Shown: positions 27,339 through 35,724 of the stretch, one piece after another
Position numbering within the stretch: position 1 is the first letter of the stretch
Layout of the letters: every line of letters begins with the position of its first letter
NCBI GenBank assembly: GCA_937927515.1
Contig: CALBDO010000020.1
Location: 1 to 59,470 of the forward strand
Direction of reading: 5' to 3'
Origin: Candidatus Kapaibacterium sp.
Lineage (GTDB): Bacteria > Bacteroidota > Ignavibacteria > Kapaibacteriales > UBA2268
DNA: 59,470 nucleotides
The notes under the pieces: generated by a model
Told to the model about the DNA's origin: nothing
Databases searched by the model: none
Seen by the model: only the letters and a program-made list of their open reading frames with translations
Translations under genes and position numbers: made by a program

Positions 27339-28874
27339 ATGGTAGCAGGGATGCAAAAATTATTATGTTTGAATATTCGACAACTCGGGTGTAGAAAATT
27401 TCAACCAGAGTCGAAATTCCTACAACAAGTAGATAAGACCACAAGTTTTCTTGCTTCACTCGAAGAAATTCTAACAATAATATCATTCAATAAATTTTTA
27501 CCTAACCAGGTAATAGAATCTGGCGTAAATGTCCAATCAAATGCACTTGAGTTTGAGGGAGCAAAATTCATTTCCACTGCAAAGAGCAATTACCCGAACT
27601 CAAAATTGCCAGCACAAGCGAACTCAATTGCTTTCGACAATCGAAAAGACGAGAAGACCTTCAACGAACTGAAAACGCTAAAGGAATTGAATTTCTTTGT
27701 TAAAATTTCCAAAGAGACAAATGGCGAATTCAAGCAGAATACTTCCTTTGAAATGGCTGAACACTTTCCAAATCTTATTTCCGGTAAAATATCGATTCAA
27801 AGGAAGCAAGAGAAACTACTTCTTTCAGCAGAAGCAAAACCCCACGCGAGTTTGGATTTTCTTGAACAAGGAGAATTAGAAAAAAATACTGCAAAAACTC
27901 TGCCTCTTGACAATTCAAAAGAAATACAGCCAAAATTAGGTTTTCTAAAACATAAAGATAATATTGAACACATTAACAAAGAAAGCCAAAAGAGTGGACT
28001 AAAACCAACAAAAGAAGAGATTAATAACAAATCTGTAGTAATCAAAAGAGAAGAGAAACCAGAGGTGATACATAATAGTAACACATTGAGGGATAATGTA
28101 GTAGTCGAGGGAATAGAGGAGCCAGGGTTCGAGGGAGTTGTAAAGGAGAGGCGAGGAAATGAAGTATCGAGTAATGTAGCAACAGTAGAGGAAGAATACA
28201 CGAAGCAGGATTGGAGAGTTGAAGTGAAGAATAAGGCAGAGGAAGTAGTATTAGAAAAGAATAATAATGAGCAGAGAAATAATAAGCAAGAGATAGGATT
28301 AAAGAATACAAAGGAGGAATTTACGAACAAATCTGTAGTAATCAAAAGAGAAGAGAAACCAGAGGTGATACATAATAGTAACACATTGAGGGATAATGTA
28401 GTAGTCGAGGGAATAGAGGAGCGAGGGTCGGAGGAGGTTCCTAAACTAACACGTGTGTATGAAATCTCTACAAAGATAGCAACAATAGTGGAGAGTGCCC
28501 GGGAATATCCGGTTAAAGCCGAAATTGTTTTGCAACCCAAGTGGCTTGGTACAGTAATTGTTGAAATAAATGTTGTTAAGGACAACATAGAGATTATGTT
28601 TAAGTGCGAGAATAAGGAAGCCTTGCAATTGATAGAGAACAATTTGGTACAACTACGCGAAAAACTTCAAAATTTGGGTTTCGAGAAGCAGTATTTTACT
28701 TTTCAACAGCATTACGAAGGGGGAGAAAGCTTCCTTAATTCAAAAAGCGACAGACAACATAAGCAAGAAGAAGAAGCTCTTCGAAGGCAATTTTTACATT
28801 CCTTCTTTCGAAATAAAGAGTTTGATAGTAATTCATTTATAAATGAATGGGGGGAAAATGTTTACAGGCATTGA
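27339..28874 (+). CDS. fliK: Flagellar hook-length control protein FliK
   Basis: Secreted molecular ruler and substrate-specificity switch, 511 residues. The C-terminal switch domain is at about 375-470, with VVLQPKWLGTVIVEINVVKDNIEI-like strands broken by IEIMFKCENKEALQLI. The N-terminal 370 residues are polar, variable and probably unfolded, as in other FliK rulers. They contain a perfect 97-base direct repeat (codons 230-261 and 330-361) lying exactly 100 codons apart. The 3' end overlaps flgD. The start ATG 27339 follows a GGAGATAGGCAGG purine run. Confidence 0.85.
   Translation: MVAGMQKLLCLNIRQLGCRKFQPESKFLQQVDKTTSFLASLEEILTIISFNKFLPNQVIESGVNVQSNALEFEGAKFISTAKSNYPNSKLPAQANSIAFDNRKDEKTFNELKTLKELNFFVKISKETNGEFKQNTSFEMAEHFPNLISGKISIQRKQEKLLLSAEAKPHASLDFLEQGELEKNTAKTLPLDNSKEIQPKLGFLKHKDNIEHINKESQKSGLKPTKEEINNKSVVIKREEKPEVIHNSNTLRDNVVVEGIEEPGFEGVVKERRGNEVSSNVATVEEEYTKQDWRVEVKNKAEEVVLEKNNNEQRNNKQEIGLKNTKEEFTNKSVVIKREEKPEVIHNSNTLRDNVVVEGIEERGSEEVPKLTRVYEISTKIATIVESAREYPVKAEIVLQPKWLGTVIVEINVVKDNIEIMFKCENKEALQLIENNLVQLREKLQNLGFEKQYFTFQQHYEGGESFLNSKSDRQHKQEEEALRRQFLHSFFRNKEFDSNSFINEWGENVYRH
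28026..28122 (+). repeat. FliK direct repeat, copy 1
   Basis: 97 bases identical to 28326-28422, in frame within fliK. The flanking protein sequence of the two copies is similar but diverged (GLKPTKEE against GLKNTKEE upstream; EVSSNVATV against EISTKIATI downstream), so the perfect block sits inside a longer 100-codon duplicated unit. Confidence 0.95.
28326..28422 (+). repeat. FliK direct repeat, copy 2
   Basis: Second copy of the 97-base perfect repeat, 300 bases after the first. It ends 30-40 codons before the FliK C-terminal switch domain. Confidence 0.95.
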
Positions 28875-29544
28875 TTCAATATCCAATATTGGGAATACTA
28901 CTTCAGTTAATTCAAGTAGGGAAGTGAATCTTGGAAAAGATGACTTTTTGAAATTGCTTTTGATACAATTGAAATCACAAAATCCTATGAAACCAATTGA
29001 TAACATGGAATTTGCGTCGCAGTTGGCTCAATTTTCCCAACTTGAGCAGTTAACAAATATTAGAAAGTTGCTGGAAAATCAAACAAACTCGCTCGATTCT
29101 TTGACTCAGATACTACAAGGGGTTTCGATGTCCAATGTATTGGGCGAGTATGCCTCTGCGTATACAAACAAGATTCATTTTACTGGGGAAAACGAGCCAA
29201 AAATTGGCTACACTTTGGATAGTAATGTACAAAGTGGAGAAGCAATTATTAAGGACTCTTCTGGTCGAGAAGTTCGACGAATTCAATTGAGCAGAGATAT
29301 GCTAACTGCAGGCGAGCATATGTTTCTTTGGGATGGTAAAGACAACAACGGCAACATTCTCCCCGCAGGATATTATTACGTACAAGTTGTTGTGTCGAAT
29401 TTCAATGGTAGCACCTTCAACCTTTCTACATTTTGCTCTGGCAAAATTGAAGCAATAAGGTTCACCTCCGCCGGCACTTTCTTGGTTATTGATAATATTG
29501 AAATTCCGTTGAAAAATTTAATTGCTGTTAGGACTAAAGTTTAG
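28858..29544 (+). CDS. flgD: Flagellar hook assembly scaffold FlgD
   Basis: Hook-capping protein, 228 residues. The N-terminal motif is KDDFLKLLLIQLKSQNPMKP followed by MEFASQLAQFSQLEQL; the C-terminal half is a FlgD Ig/Tudor-like region with WDGKDNNGNILPAGYYYVQV. ATG 28858 is preferred over ATG 28843 because a GGGGGGAAA purine run lies just before it. It overlaps the end of fliK by 17 bases. Confidence 0.96.
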   Translation: MFTGIDSISNIGNTTSVNSSREVNLGKDDFLKLLLIQLKSQNPMKPIDNMEFASQLAQFSQLEQLTNIRKLLENQTNSLDSLTQILQGVSMSNVLGEYASAYTNKIHFTGENEPKIGYTLDSNVQSGEAIIKDSSGREVRRIQLSRDMLTAGEHMFLWDGKDNNGNILPAGYYYVQVVVSNFNGSTFNLSTFCSGKIEAIRFTSAGTFLVIDNIEIPLKNLIAVRTKV

Positions 29545-29551
29545 GTGAAGT

Positions 29552-29926
29552 ATGGAAATCGATGGTATTCGAGTTCCCTTTGTTCCGATTGGCGGGATAA
29601 ATAAAGTTGGTTACGAGCGAATATCTAATCCCCGAAATAATTTTATCGAGCTTTTTGAAGAAGCTGTTTGCAATTTAAAGTTCTCCTCGCATGCAAAAGC
29701 AAGGCTTTCAAGCCGGGAAATTAATTTGTCTGTGGCAGAGCTCGAAAAATTGGAAAAAGCTGTCAATAGTGTCCACGCGAAAGGTTGCCGAGAGAGCTTA
29801 GTTATCTTTCCAGATAAATCATTCTTGGTTTCTGTGGCAAATCGGACTGTTATAACAGCTTTTGCAAATGATAAACTTCAGGAAAAAGTTATTACTAATA
29901 TTGATAGTGTAGTTTTCGGGTTTTGA
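29552..29926 (+). CDS. Flagellar operon protein, TIGR02530 type
   Basis: A 124-residue protein found between flgD and flgE in many flagellar operons. The family core is evident: FSSHAKARLSSREINLSVAE, then GCRESLVIFPDKSFLVSV, NRTVITAF and NIDSVVF. The function is not settled; position suggests a hook-assembly role. Its stop codon TGA overlaps the ATG of a 22-codon frame (TGATG). Confidence 0.88.
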   Translation: MEIDGIRVPFVPIGGINKVGYERISNPRNNFIELFEEAVCNLKFSSHAKARLSSREINLSVAELEKLEKAVNSVHAKGCRESLVIFPDKSFLVSVANRTVITAFANDKLQEKVITNIDSVVFGF

Positions 29927-29994
29927 TGGAGCCGGACCTCGCCCGAAGTTGGCAGGAAGCTCCGCCCGATGAAAATTTAAATGATATTTTGTAA
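29926..29994 (+). CDS. Possible 22-residue micro-ORF or structured leader before flgE
   Basis: An ATG sharing one base with the preceding stop (TGATG) opens MEPDLARSWQEAPPDENLNDIL and stops at TAA 29992-29994. The stretch is much richer in G and C than its neighbours. GGAGC (29928-29932) can pair with GCTCC (29959-29963), and CGCCCGA occurs twice. It may be a translationally coupled micro-protein, a leader RNA structure for flgE, or chance. It lies 27 bases before the flgE ATG. Confidence 0.3.
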   Translation: MEPDLARSWQEAPPDENLNDIL

Positions 29995-30021
29995 AATTAA
30001 TTAATTAATATAGGAGGTTTT

Positions 30022-31344
30022 ATGGCAATTTCAAGGTCTTTATCGATAGGAATTAGCTCTCTTCGCAGTCATCAGCGTCGGTTCGAGGTCATTTCCAACA
30101 ATATAGCCAACATCAACACAACTGGCTACAAGAGTTCTCGCATCAATTTCGTTGAGCAGTTCAATCAAATTTATAATCGAGGTAGAGCATCAAATGTCTC
30201 CTCTTCAAGTGGCTCTGGTGGTTTGAACCCAATACAATATGGATTGGGTGTTCGAGTTGGTTCGATTACCCCAGACCTTAGCCAAGGTGTTATCGAAGCA
30301 ACTGGTAGGCCCTTGGATATGGCTATCCAGGGTGATGGCTTTTTTGTTTACCAATTAAATGGCAGACAATTCTTCTCCCGCTCTGCTCCAATAGTTCGCG
30401 ACAGTGAAGGCTTCTTGATAGACCCAACAACTGGAGCAGTACTTCAAGGGTATAACGTCGTTCGCAACTCGAGTGGTTTCATAATACTCGATAATAATGG
30501 TATTAGTACTTTGAGCAAAACTCTTACTAATTTGCAAATTCCTAACAACTTAGTAAATCCGCCGCGCCAAACACAGAGCGTAATCATGGGTGGTAACCTA
30601 AATGCTGATGCTGCCGTAAATACTACAACACGAACAAGTGTGACACTTTACGACAACTTGGGAGCTGCACATACTTTGACTTTTACATTTACTAAAACTG
30701 CTAATCCAAACGAATGGTCCCTCGCAGCTGAAATTGACGGAAATGCTTTCACATTAGCCACGACAACAATTACTTTTAATCAAGATGGAACAATTAATAC
30801 TCCCACGGAAATAACTATAAATGCAAGCGATTTAAACACAGCAATAGGTAGCAACGTATTTGATGCAACCACTCCCAAAAACATTACCATTCAGATGGCA
30901 CCCTCTTCCAATCGTTTACAAGGAATTACACAGTTCTCTGGGACGAACACTGTTTCGTTTCAATATCAAGATGGGTACACTTTGGGAGAATTAGCAGACT
31001 TGAGTGTTGATTATAATGGAAAGATTTGGGGTTCGTTTACAAATGGTAGAACTGAATTGCTGGGGCAAATTGCATTGGCAAGGTTTGCAAATCCGTCTGC
31101 TTTAGTTAGAGAAGGGAATAATATGTTTTCCGTTGCCCCAGATAGCGGATTGCCAATTCTTGGAACTGCTGGAGAGAGTTTTGCGTCGAGTAGAATCTAC
31201 TCTGGAGCGTTGGAACAGTCGAATGTGGATTTAGCAGAGCAATTTACAGAAATGATTACTACTCAGCGTGCATACGAAGCAGCTGCTCGAACAATTACTG
31301 TAACTGATGTTATGCTGGCAGAGACTAACAACTTGAAGCGATAA
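30022..31344 (+). CDS. flgE: Flagellar hook protein FlgE
   Basis: Hook subunit, 440 residues. The N-terminal axial motif is ISNNIANINTTGYKSSRINF, the conserved GDGFFVY sequence follows at about residue 110, and the C-terminus ends in the FlgE/FlgG motif VDLAEQFTEMITTQRAYEAAARTI. The middle (about 190-330) is the hook-specific surface domain. A strong GGAGG lies 9 bases upstream of ATG, unlike most genes here. It is the last gene of the cluster and converges on a PAP2-type gene after 28 bases. Confidence 0.97.
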   Translation: MAISRSLSIGISSLRSHQRRFEVISNNIANINTTGYKSSRINFVEQFNQIYNRGRASNVSSSSGSGGLNPIQYGLGVRVGSITPDLSQGVIEATGRPLDMAIQGDGFFVYQLNGRQFFSRSAPIVRDSEGFLIDPTTGAVLQGYNVVRNSSGFIILDNNGISTLSKTLTNLQIPNNLVNPPRQTQSVIMGGNLNADAAVNTTTRTSVTLYDNLGAAHTLTFTFTKTANPNEWSLAAEIDGNAFTLATTTITFNQDGTINTPTEITINASDLNTAIGSNVFDATTPKNITIQMAPSSNRLQGITQFSGTNTVSFQYQDGYTLGELADLSVDYNGKIWGSFTNGRTELLGQIALARFANPSALVREGNNMFSVAPDSGLPILGTAGESFASSRIYSGALEQSNVDLAEQFTEMITTQRAYEAAARTITVTDVMLAETNNLKR

Positions 31345-31372
31345 ACGAAAGTGATTTAAAAGATGGTGGTCA

Positions 31373-32029
31373 TTAGTAATCTGCGTTATCGATGATTTTA
31401 AATTTTTGGAGTACAAATTTTGTCCAAGAATACGAACAATATGCAGCAAAAAAAGCAACAAGAACATCAATAGTGTAATGAGCTTTTTGAAGTAAAACAC
31501 CCAAAGCAACAACAAATACGGATAAAGATAAGAATAGTCGAGCTGGTTTCGATTTTACGAGTAAGAACAAAAGAACCACTAGGGATGTATGACCAGAGAA
31601 GAATAAATCTCTGGTCAAGGTCCTTTCTGTTCCGAAATATTCGATTATTGGGTCTTTTAAAAGAATAATATCTTTTGGAGGGTCCAAAGGAAGCAAATAC
31701 ATACAAGTCGTTCGCAATAGCAATAAGAAAGCGTAGGAGAAGAATGCAAGTATAAGCTTTTCGGGGTATTGAAGTAAGATAATGAAGGAAAATAACACAG
31801 AAACGTAAAGGAAGAAAAAAATTACCCAGCTTAAGTTTATAGGTTGAAAAAGCGACAGAACTGGGTCATCAAAGGCGAACCCAGGTCGGTATTCTATTTT
31901 CGTGATAAACTTTGCTATTAGATGCAACATAACAACAGTAGAGAGGAAAGAAATTGCCAGAATAAATATATTTCTTTTAGATTTAATAAACAACATCCAA
32001 TTTGTTACAATGATTTGCTTATAATTCAT
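31373..32029 (-). CDS. PAP2_C-type membrane phosphatase/phosphotransferase, sphingomyelin synthase-like
   Basis: A 218-residue protein with about six TM helices and the PAP2_C catalytic residues in FFSGHTS (His147) and AHYTIDV (His184, Asp188). Upstream, RTTCMYLLPLDPP (from Arg106) resembles the second motif of animal sphingomyelin synthases. PAP2_C enzymes transfer phospho-head groups, but many bacterial members are uncharacterised. The gene is single, convergent with flgE and divergent from hslV. The substrate is inferred only; a simple PAP2 phosphatase is the alternative. Confidence 0.75.
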   Translation of the reverse strand: MNYKQIIVTNWMLFIKSKRNIFILAISFLSTVVMLHLIAKFITKIEYRPGFAFDDPVLSLFQPINLSWVIFFFLYVSVLFSFIILLQYPEKLILAFFSYAFLLLLRTTCMYLLPLDPPKDIILLKDPIIEYFGTERTLTRDLFFSGHTSLVVLLFLLVKSKPARLFLSLSVFVVALGVLLQKAHYTIDVLVAFFAAYCSYSWTKFVLQKFKIIDNADY

Positions 32030-32044
32030 TGTGTTTTATTTTAC

Positions 32045-32052
32045 TAATTTTG
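32045..32052 (+). promoter_or_regulatory. Putative Bacteroidota-type -7 box (TAATTTTG) before hslV
   Basis: TAATTTTG ends 24 bases before the hslV ATG, the same distance as at the RCK gene. A -33 TTTG is not found at the expected spacing, so support is partial. Confidence 0.35.
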
Positions 32053-32076
32053 ACTTTTTAAATCTACAAAAATACA

Positions 32077-32625
32077 ATGGAAAGAAGCGCTATCAAAATT
32101 TTACATTCAACAACAGTAGTTGGATTAATCAAAGATGGGAAAGCTGTTATTGGAAGCGACGGACAGGTAACATTTGGAAATGCCGTATTGAAGCATACAG
32201 CAAAGAAAATCCGAAAGTTGTACAATGGAACCGTATTGGCTGGATTTGCTGGAGGCACTGCAGACGCCTTTGCTCTTTTACAGCGATTCGAGGAGAAATT
32301 GGAATCGTCGAGGGGCCAATTGAACCGCTCTGTTATTGAATTTGCTAAGGATTGGAGAACTGATAGGTATCTCCGTCGGCTCGAAGCTATGATGATTGTA
32401 ATGAACAAAGAGAAAATGTTTGTTTTGACTGGTAATGGGGACGTGGTCGAACCAGACGACAATCTTGCGGCAATAGGCTCGGGTGGCCCATATGCTTTGG
32501 CAGCAGCTCGAGCACTCGTACAGCACTCGAAGCTCGACCCCCGCAACATTGTCGAAGTCTCTTTGAAAATCGCATCTCAAATTTGTATTTACACAAACAC
32601 AGAGTTTACCATCGAGGAACTTTAA
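32077..32625 (+). CDS. hslV: ATP-dependent protease proteolytic subunit HslV
   Basis: Threonine protease of the HslUV proteasome-like complex, 182 residues. The active-site Thr is expected in LHSTTVVGL at residue 12 or 13, so a short propeptide must be removed. [10 protein letters not shown] and the strand [13 protein letters not shown] are typical. No hslU gene lies next to it, though the two usually form an operon, so the ATPase must be encoded elsewhere if it exists. maf follows after one base. Confidence 0.95.
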   Translation: MERSAIKILHSTTVVGLIKDGKAVIGSDGQVTFGNAVLKHTAKKIRKLYNGTVLAGFAGGTADAFALLQRFEEKLESSRGQLNRSVIEFAKDWRTDRYLRRLEAMMIVMNKEKMFVLTGNGDVVEPDDNLAAIGSGGPYALAAARALVQHSKLDPRNIVEVSLKIASQICIYTNTEFTIEEL

Positions 32626-32626
32626 A

Positions 32627-33262
32627 ATGGTAAAAATATTCGACCTTATCAAGTTGAAATGTCCGTTGATATTGGCTAGTAGTTCGCCCCGAAGGAAAAA
32701 ATTGTTGGAAATGCTCGGATTCGAGTTCCAAGTGGTATTTCCAGAGGTAAATGAAGACACTCTGTGCAAAGATGTCTACGATTACTCCATGAAGGTTGTT
32801 TGTATTTCGAAAGAGAAAGCAATGAGTGTAGCGCAGAAAATAAATTACGAATCGATAATATTGGCTGCCGATACTATCGTTGTCCTCGACGGAAATATCC
32901 TTACAAAGCCAATCGATGACTACGAAGCAACTGTAATGTTGAAAAAGCTTAGCAATCGCACACACATTGTCTTTACCGGCATTGTTATTATGCACTATCC
33001 ATCATTTAAATACAAGACATGTTTTCGAAGAACTGAAGTGACTTTTCGAAAACTACACGAAGATGAAATCGAAGCCTATGTAAAGTCTGCTTCACCTTTG
33101 GACAAAGCTGGCGCTTACGGCATCCAGGATGATTTCGGTGCAGTCTTTGTAAAGTCCATAAATGGTTGTTACTACAACATAGTTGGTTTGCCTTTGGAAT
33201 CCTTTTACACCTCACTTAGGAATTTCTTAGATGAACTGGAAAAAGAAAGAATACTTCAATAA
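32627..33262 (+). CDS. maf: Maf-family nucleotide pyrophosphatase
   Basis: House-cleaning enzyme that hydrolyses non-canonical or modified nucleoside triphosphates, 211 residues. The N-terminal loop is ASSSPRRKKLLEM, followed by LAADTIVVLDG and KAGAYGIQD with the catalytic/binding residues. It overlaps the ABC permease start by 32 bases and follows hslV by one base, so the three are probably on one transcript. Confidence 0.93.
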   Translation: MVKIFDLIKLKCPLILASSSPRRKKLLEMLGFEFQVVFPEVNEDTLCKDVYDYSMKVVCISKEKAMSVAQKINYESIILAADTIVVLDGNILTKPIDDYEATVMLKKLSNRTHIVFTGIVIMHYPSFKYKTCFRRTEVTFRKLHEDEIEAYVKSASPLDKAGAYGIQDDFGAVFVKSINGCYYNIVGLPLESFYTSLRNFLDELEKERILQ

Positions 33263-34106
33263 TCTACTTCTTTTGTCTCCTTGGATTATAGTTTTTACCA
33301 TTTTTTGGCTCTATCCATTGATTTACGCTTTCTACCTTTCACTGTGCGATTATCAGACTTTGACTTCGAAAACAAGATTCATTGGCTTTGAAAATTACCG
33401 GCGTATTTTCTCCGACCCAATTTTCTTTATTGCTTTGAAAAATACAACGGTATTTACTTTTGTAACAGTACCAATAACCACCGCAGTTTCTCTATTTTTG
33501 GCTAATATACTGAACTTTAAGAGTACAAAGCTCCGCAACTTGTTTCAATCTATTTATTTTGTTCCCTCAATAACTTCAATTGTTGTTATTTCTATCATAT
33601 TCATCAATTTATATTCAAGCGATGGTTACATAAATAACTTACTTAAACTTTTAAAATTGCCTTATCCAAATTTAGGTTGGTTGCAGAACGAGGCTACTGC
33701 CCTACCAGCGATTATGCTTATGGATATTTGGATGAGTGTTGGCTACTATATGATTCTGTTTCTTGCTGCAATGCAATCGGTACCAAATGAGTATTACGAA
33801 GTAGCAGAGTTGTACTCTGCAAATTCTTGGCAGAAATTCTGGAAAATCACCTTTCCCTCTATTCGTCCCATGTTTCTTTTTGTGATTGTTTTAAATTCAA
33901 TCAAGTCTTTTCAAATTTTTGTTGAAATTTATGTTATGACCAAGGGGGGACCACTGAACTCCACAACTACTTTAGTTTATGCAATTTATGAGAATGCATT
34001 TGTGAAAATCGATACTATGGGATACGCTTCTGCAATTGCTTTCGTGGTGTTCTTTATTTTGCTTGTTCTTTCGCTTTTGCAGATTAGGTTATTAAACGTT
34101 AAGTAA
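33231..34106 (+). CDS. Sugar-type ABC transporter permease (MalF/UgpA-like), orphan
   Basis: A 291-residue permease with six TM helices. The EAA loop reads EVAELYSANSWQKFWKITFP and contacts the ATPase. N-terminal LLLLSPWIIVFTIFWLYPLIY and TKGGPLNST near the end are typical of MalF/UgpA (binding-protein-dependent transport inner membrane family). The partner permease, solute-binding protein and ATPase are not in the window. The start lies inside maf. Confidence 0.88.
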   Translation: MNWKKKEYFNNLLLLSPWIIVFTIFWLYPLIYAFYLSLCDYQTLTSKTRFIGFENYRRIFSDPIFFIALKNTTVFTFVTVPITTAVSLFLANILNFKSTKLRNLFQSIYFVPSITSIVVISIIFINLYSSDGYINNLLKLLKLPYPNLGWLQNEATALPAIMLMDIWMSVGYYMILFLAAMQSVPNEYYEVAELYSANSWQKFWKITFPSIRPMFLFVIVLNSIKSFQIFVEIYVMTKGGPLNSTTTLVYAIYENAFVKIDTMGYASAIAFVVFFILLVLSLLQIRLLNVK

Positions 34107-34133
34107 ACATTAATAATATTTTGTGTGAATAAA

Positions 34134-35222
34134 ATGAAAGTTTTGGTTTCAGCTGGCGGTACCGGTGGTCATTTGTTTCCAGCGTTGGCTGTGATAGAGG
34201 AACTTCGAAATTTGCTCGGTTCAAAAGATGAGTTGAAGGTATGGGTTGTTGGGAATCCCGAAAAAATTGAAGCAAAGGTATCCAAGGAGCAAGGCTGGGC
34301 ATTTGTGCCAATCCCAATGGTGGGCTTTCCTGGTTTTGGATTTAAGTTTTTTGAATTTTTTTTCAAAACAATCAAATCTATTAATATCTTAAGAAAATTA
34401 ATTCGACAAGAAGGAATAGATTTCGGAATTGGAACAGGGGCTTACGTTACATATCCAGCCGGTGTTGCATTGCATTCCGAGGCAAAACCTTTTTTTCTCT
34501 TAGAAAGCAATCTTGTTCCCGGTAGAGCAAACCTGCTTTTGTCGAGAAGAGCTTCGATTTTCTTCGGAACTTTCGAAGAGAGTATTAAATATCTACCGCC
34601 GGGTGTTGAAAAAAAATTTAAGCTTGCAGGTACTCCCGTACGAAAAAGTCTTCTCTCTGCTTCCTCGGCGGAAGATGCTCGAAGGAAATTGGATTTGCAT
34701 CCCAACAAGCCAACAGTTCTTGTCTTTGGCGGTAGTCTGGGTGCATCGACTCTGAATCAAGTTATTTGGGAAAACTATTCAACTTTACTCGAGAGGGGAT
34801 ATCAGATAGTTTGGCAAATAGGAAAAAACTTTCGCAATGAGCTTCCAAAGCATGGCAATATTAAAATTTTCGAGTTTATAGATGATATGCCGACTGCTTA
34901 TGCATCTGCCGATTTAGTAGTCAGTCGTGCAGGAGCATCCACATTGGCAGAGATTACAGCTTTGGGGAAGCCAGCTGTACTTGTACCATATCCATATGCA
35001 ACGGCAAATCATCAGCTTATTAATGCAAGGGAGTTAGAACGCACGGGTTCTGCTGTAGTTGTCTTAGATAGCGAGACAAGAGAGAGATTAGTTCCGACTA
35101 TATGCGAGCTATTGGACAAGCCCGAGAAGTTGCATCAGTTGTCAGTGAATGTGAAAAAGCATTCCAAACCAGAGGCTGGGTTAATTGTAGCCAAGGAAAT
35201 TTTGAATTTTTTGAATAAATGA
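34134..35222 (+). CDS. murG: UDP-GlcNAc:lipid I N-acetylglucosaminyltransferase MurG
   Basis: GT28 enzyme that converts lipid I to lipid II on the inner face of the membrane, 362 residues. The N-terminal loop is AGGTGGHLFPALA (residues 7-19), followed by the second glycine loop GGSLGASTLNQ and the C-terminal donor-binding segment SRAGASTLAEITALGKPAVLVP. ATG 34134 is used; the upstream GTG 34125 adds three residues. Other mur/ftsW genes are absent, so the gene sits outside the usual division cluster. Confidence 0.96.
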   Translation: MKVLVSAGGTGGHLFPALAVIEELRNLLGSKDELKVWVVGNPEKIEAKVSKEQGWAFVPIPMVGFPGFGFKFFEFFFKTIKSINILRKLIRQEGIDFGIGTGAYVTYPAGVALHSEAKPFFLLESNLVPGRANLLLSRRASIFFGTFEESIKYLPPGVEKKFKLAGTPVRKSLLSASSAEDARRKLDLHPNKPTVLVFGGSLGASTLNQVIWENYSTLLERGYQIVWQIGKNFRNELPKHGNIKIFEFIDDMPTAYASADLVVSRAGASTLAEITALGKPAVLVPYPYATANHQLINARELERTGSAVVVLDSETRERLVPTICELLDKPEKLHQLSVNVKKHSKPEAGLIVAKEILNFLNK

Positions 35223-35259
35223 TTAATTTTGATTTAAATTTCTAAATGTTTTAGAGTAA

Positions 35260-35724
35260 ATGGGAAAGCAAACGCAGACTTTCGAAAAAAGGTTCGATTT
35301 CTATTGGAAATCTGTTGCTATTTATAGCGTTGTTCTAATACTTTATTCCTTAATCAGAGGTAGCATCGAGGAAGGCACATTAACTCTCAAGGTATACGAC
35401 CCGTTGGTAATTTTTCTTTCATTGATTATATTATTTTCGTTTGTTCGATATCTTTTTAGCATCTGGAAATCTCCAAGGATAATTATAGGGAAAGATTATA
35501 TTTCTTTCAAGACTCGTTTCAAGGAAATTACCATACCAGCCAATCAAATAACAAAGATTCTTATTGGAAAAGAAATTATTGCAAATTTGAAAAGACCTAT
35601 GCGTATAATTAAAATTTTTGTTACATTTAGAAAGAAACCATTTAGAGTTCGTCCGAGTTCTTTTTGGAACGACAAGGAGCTTACCGAATCATTAATTCAA
35701 TTCAAAAAAATATACAATAAATGA
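35260..35724 (+). CDS. Unknown two-TM protein with PH-like segment
   Basis: A 154-residue protein with two hydrophobic helices (about 17-35 and 48-67) and a basic C-terminal part whose strand pattern (RIIIGKDYISFKTRFKEITIP, then a Arg/Lys-rich helix) suggests a bacterial PH-like domain. It overlaps the next gene by 4 bases (ATGA), so the pair is probably translated together. No named family is recognised. Confidence 0.65.
   Translation: MGKQTQTFEKRFDFYWKSVAIYSVVLILYSLIRGSIEEGTLTLKVYDPLVIFLSLIILFSFVRYLFSIWKSPRIIIGKDYISFKTRFKEITIPANQITKILIGKEIIANLKRPMRIIKIFVTFRKKPFRVRPSSFWNDKELTESLIQFKKIYNK

Noticed and set aside
27990-28543. FliK repeats as a CRISPR array or mobile element
   Set aside because: Only two copies, in frame, with a diverged protein-coding spacer; no spacers or terminal inverted repeats.
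29950-29965. Second sigma-54-like site (TGGCAGGAAGCTCCGC) before flgE
   Set aside because: GG to GC spacing is one base too long and the -12 half is poor; the GC-rich stretch is better read as a stem or micro-ORF.
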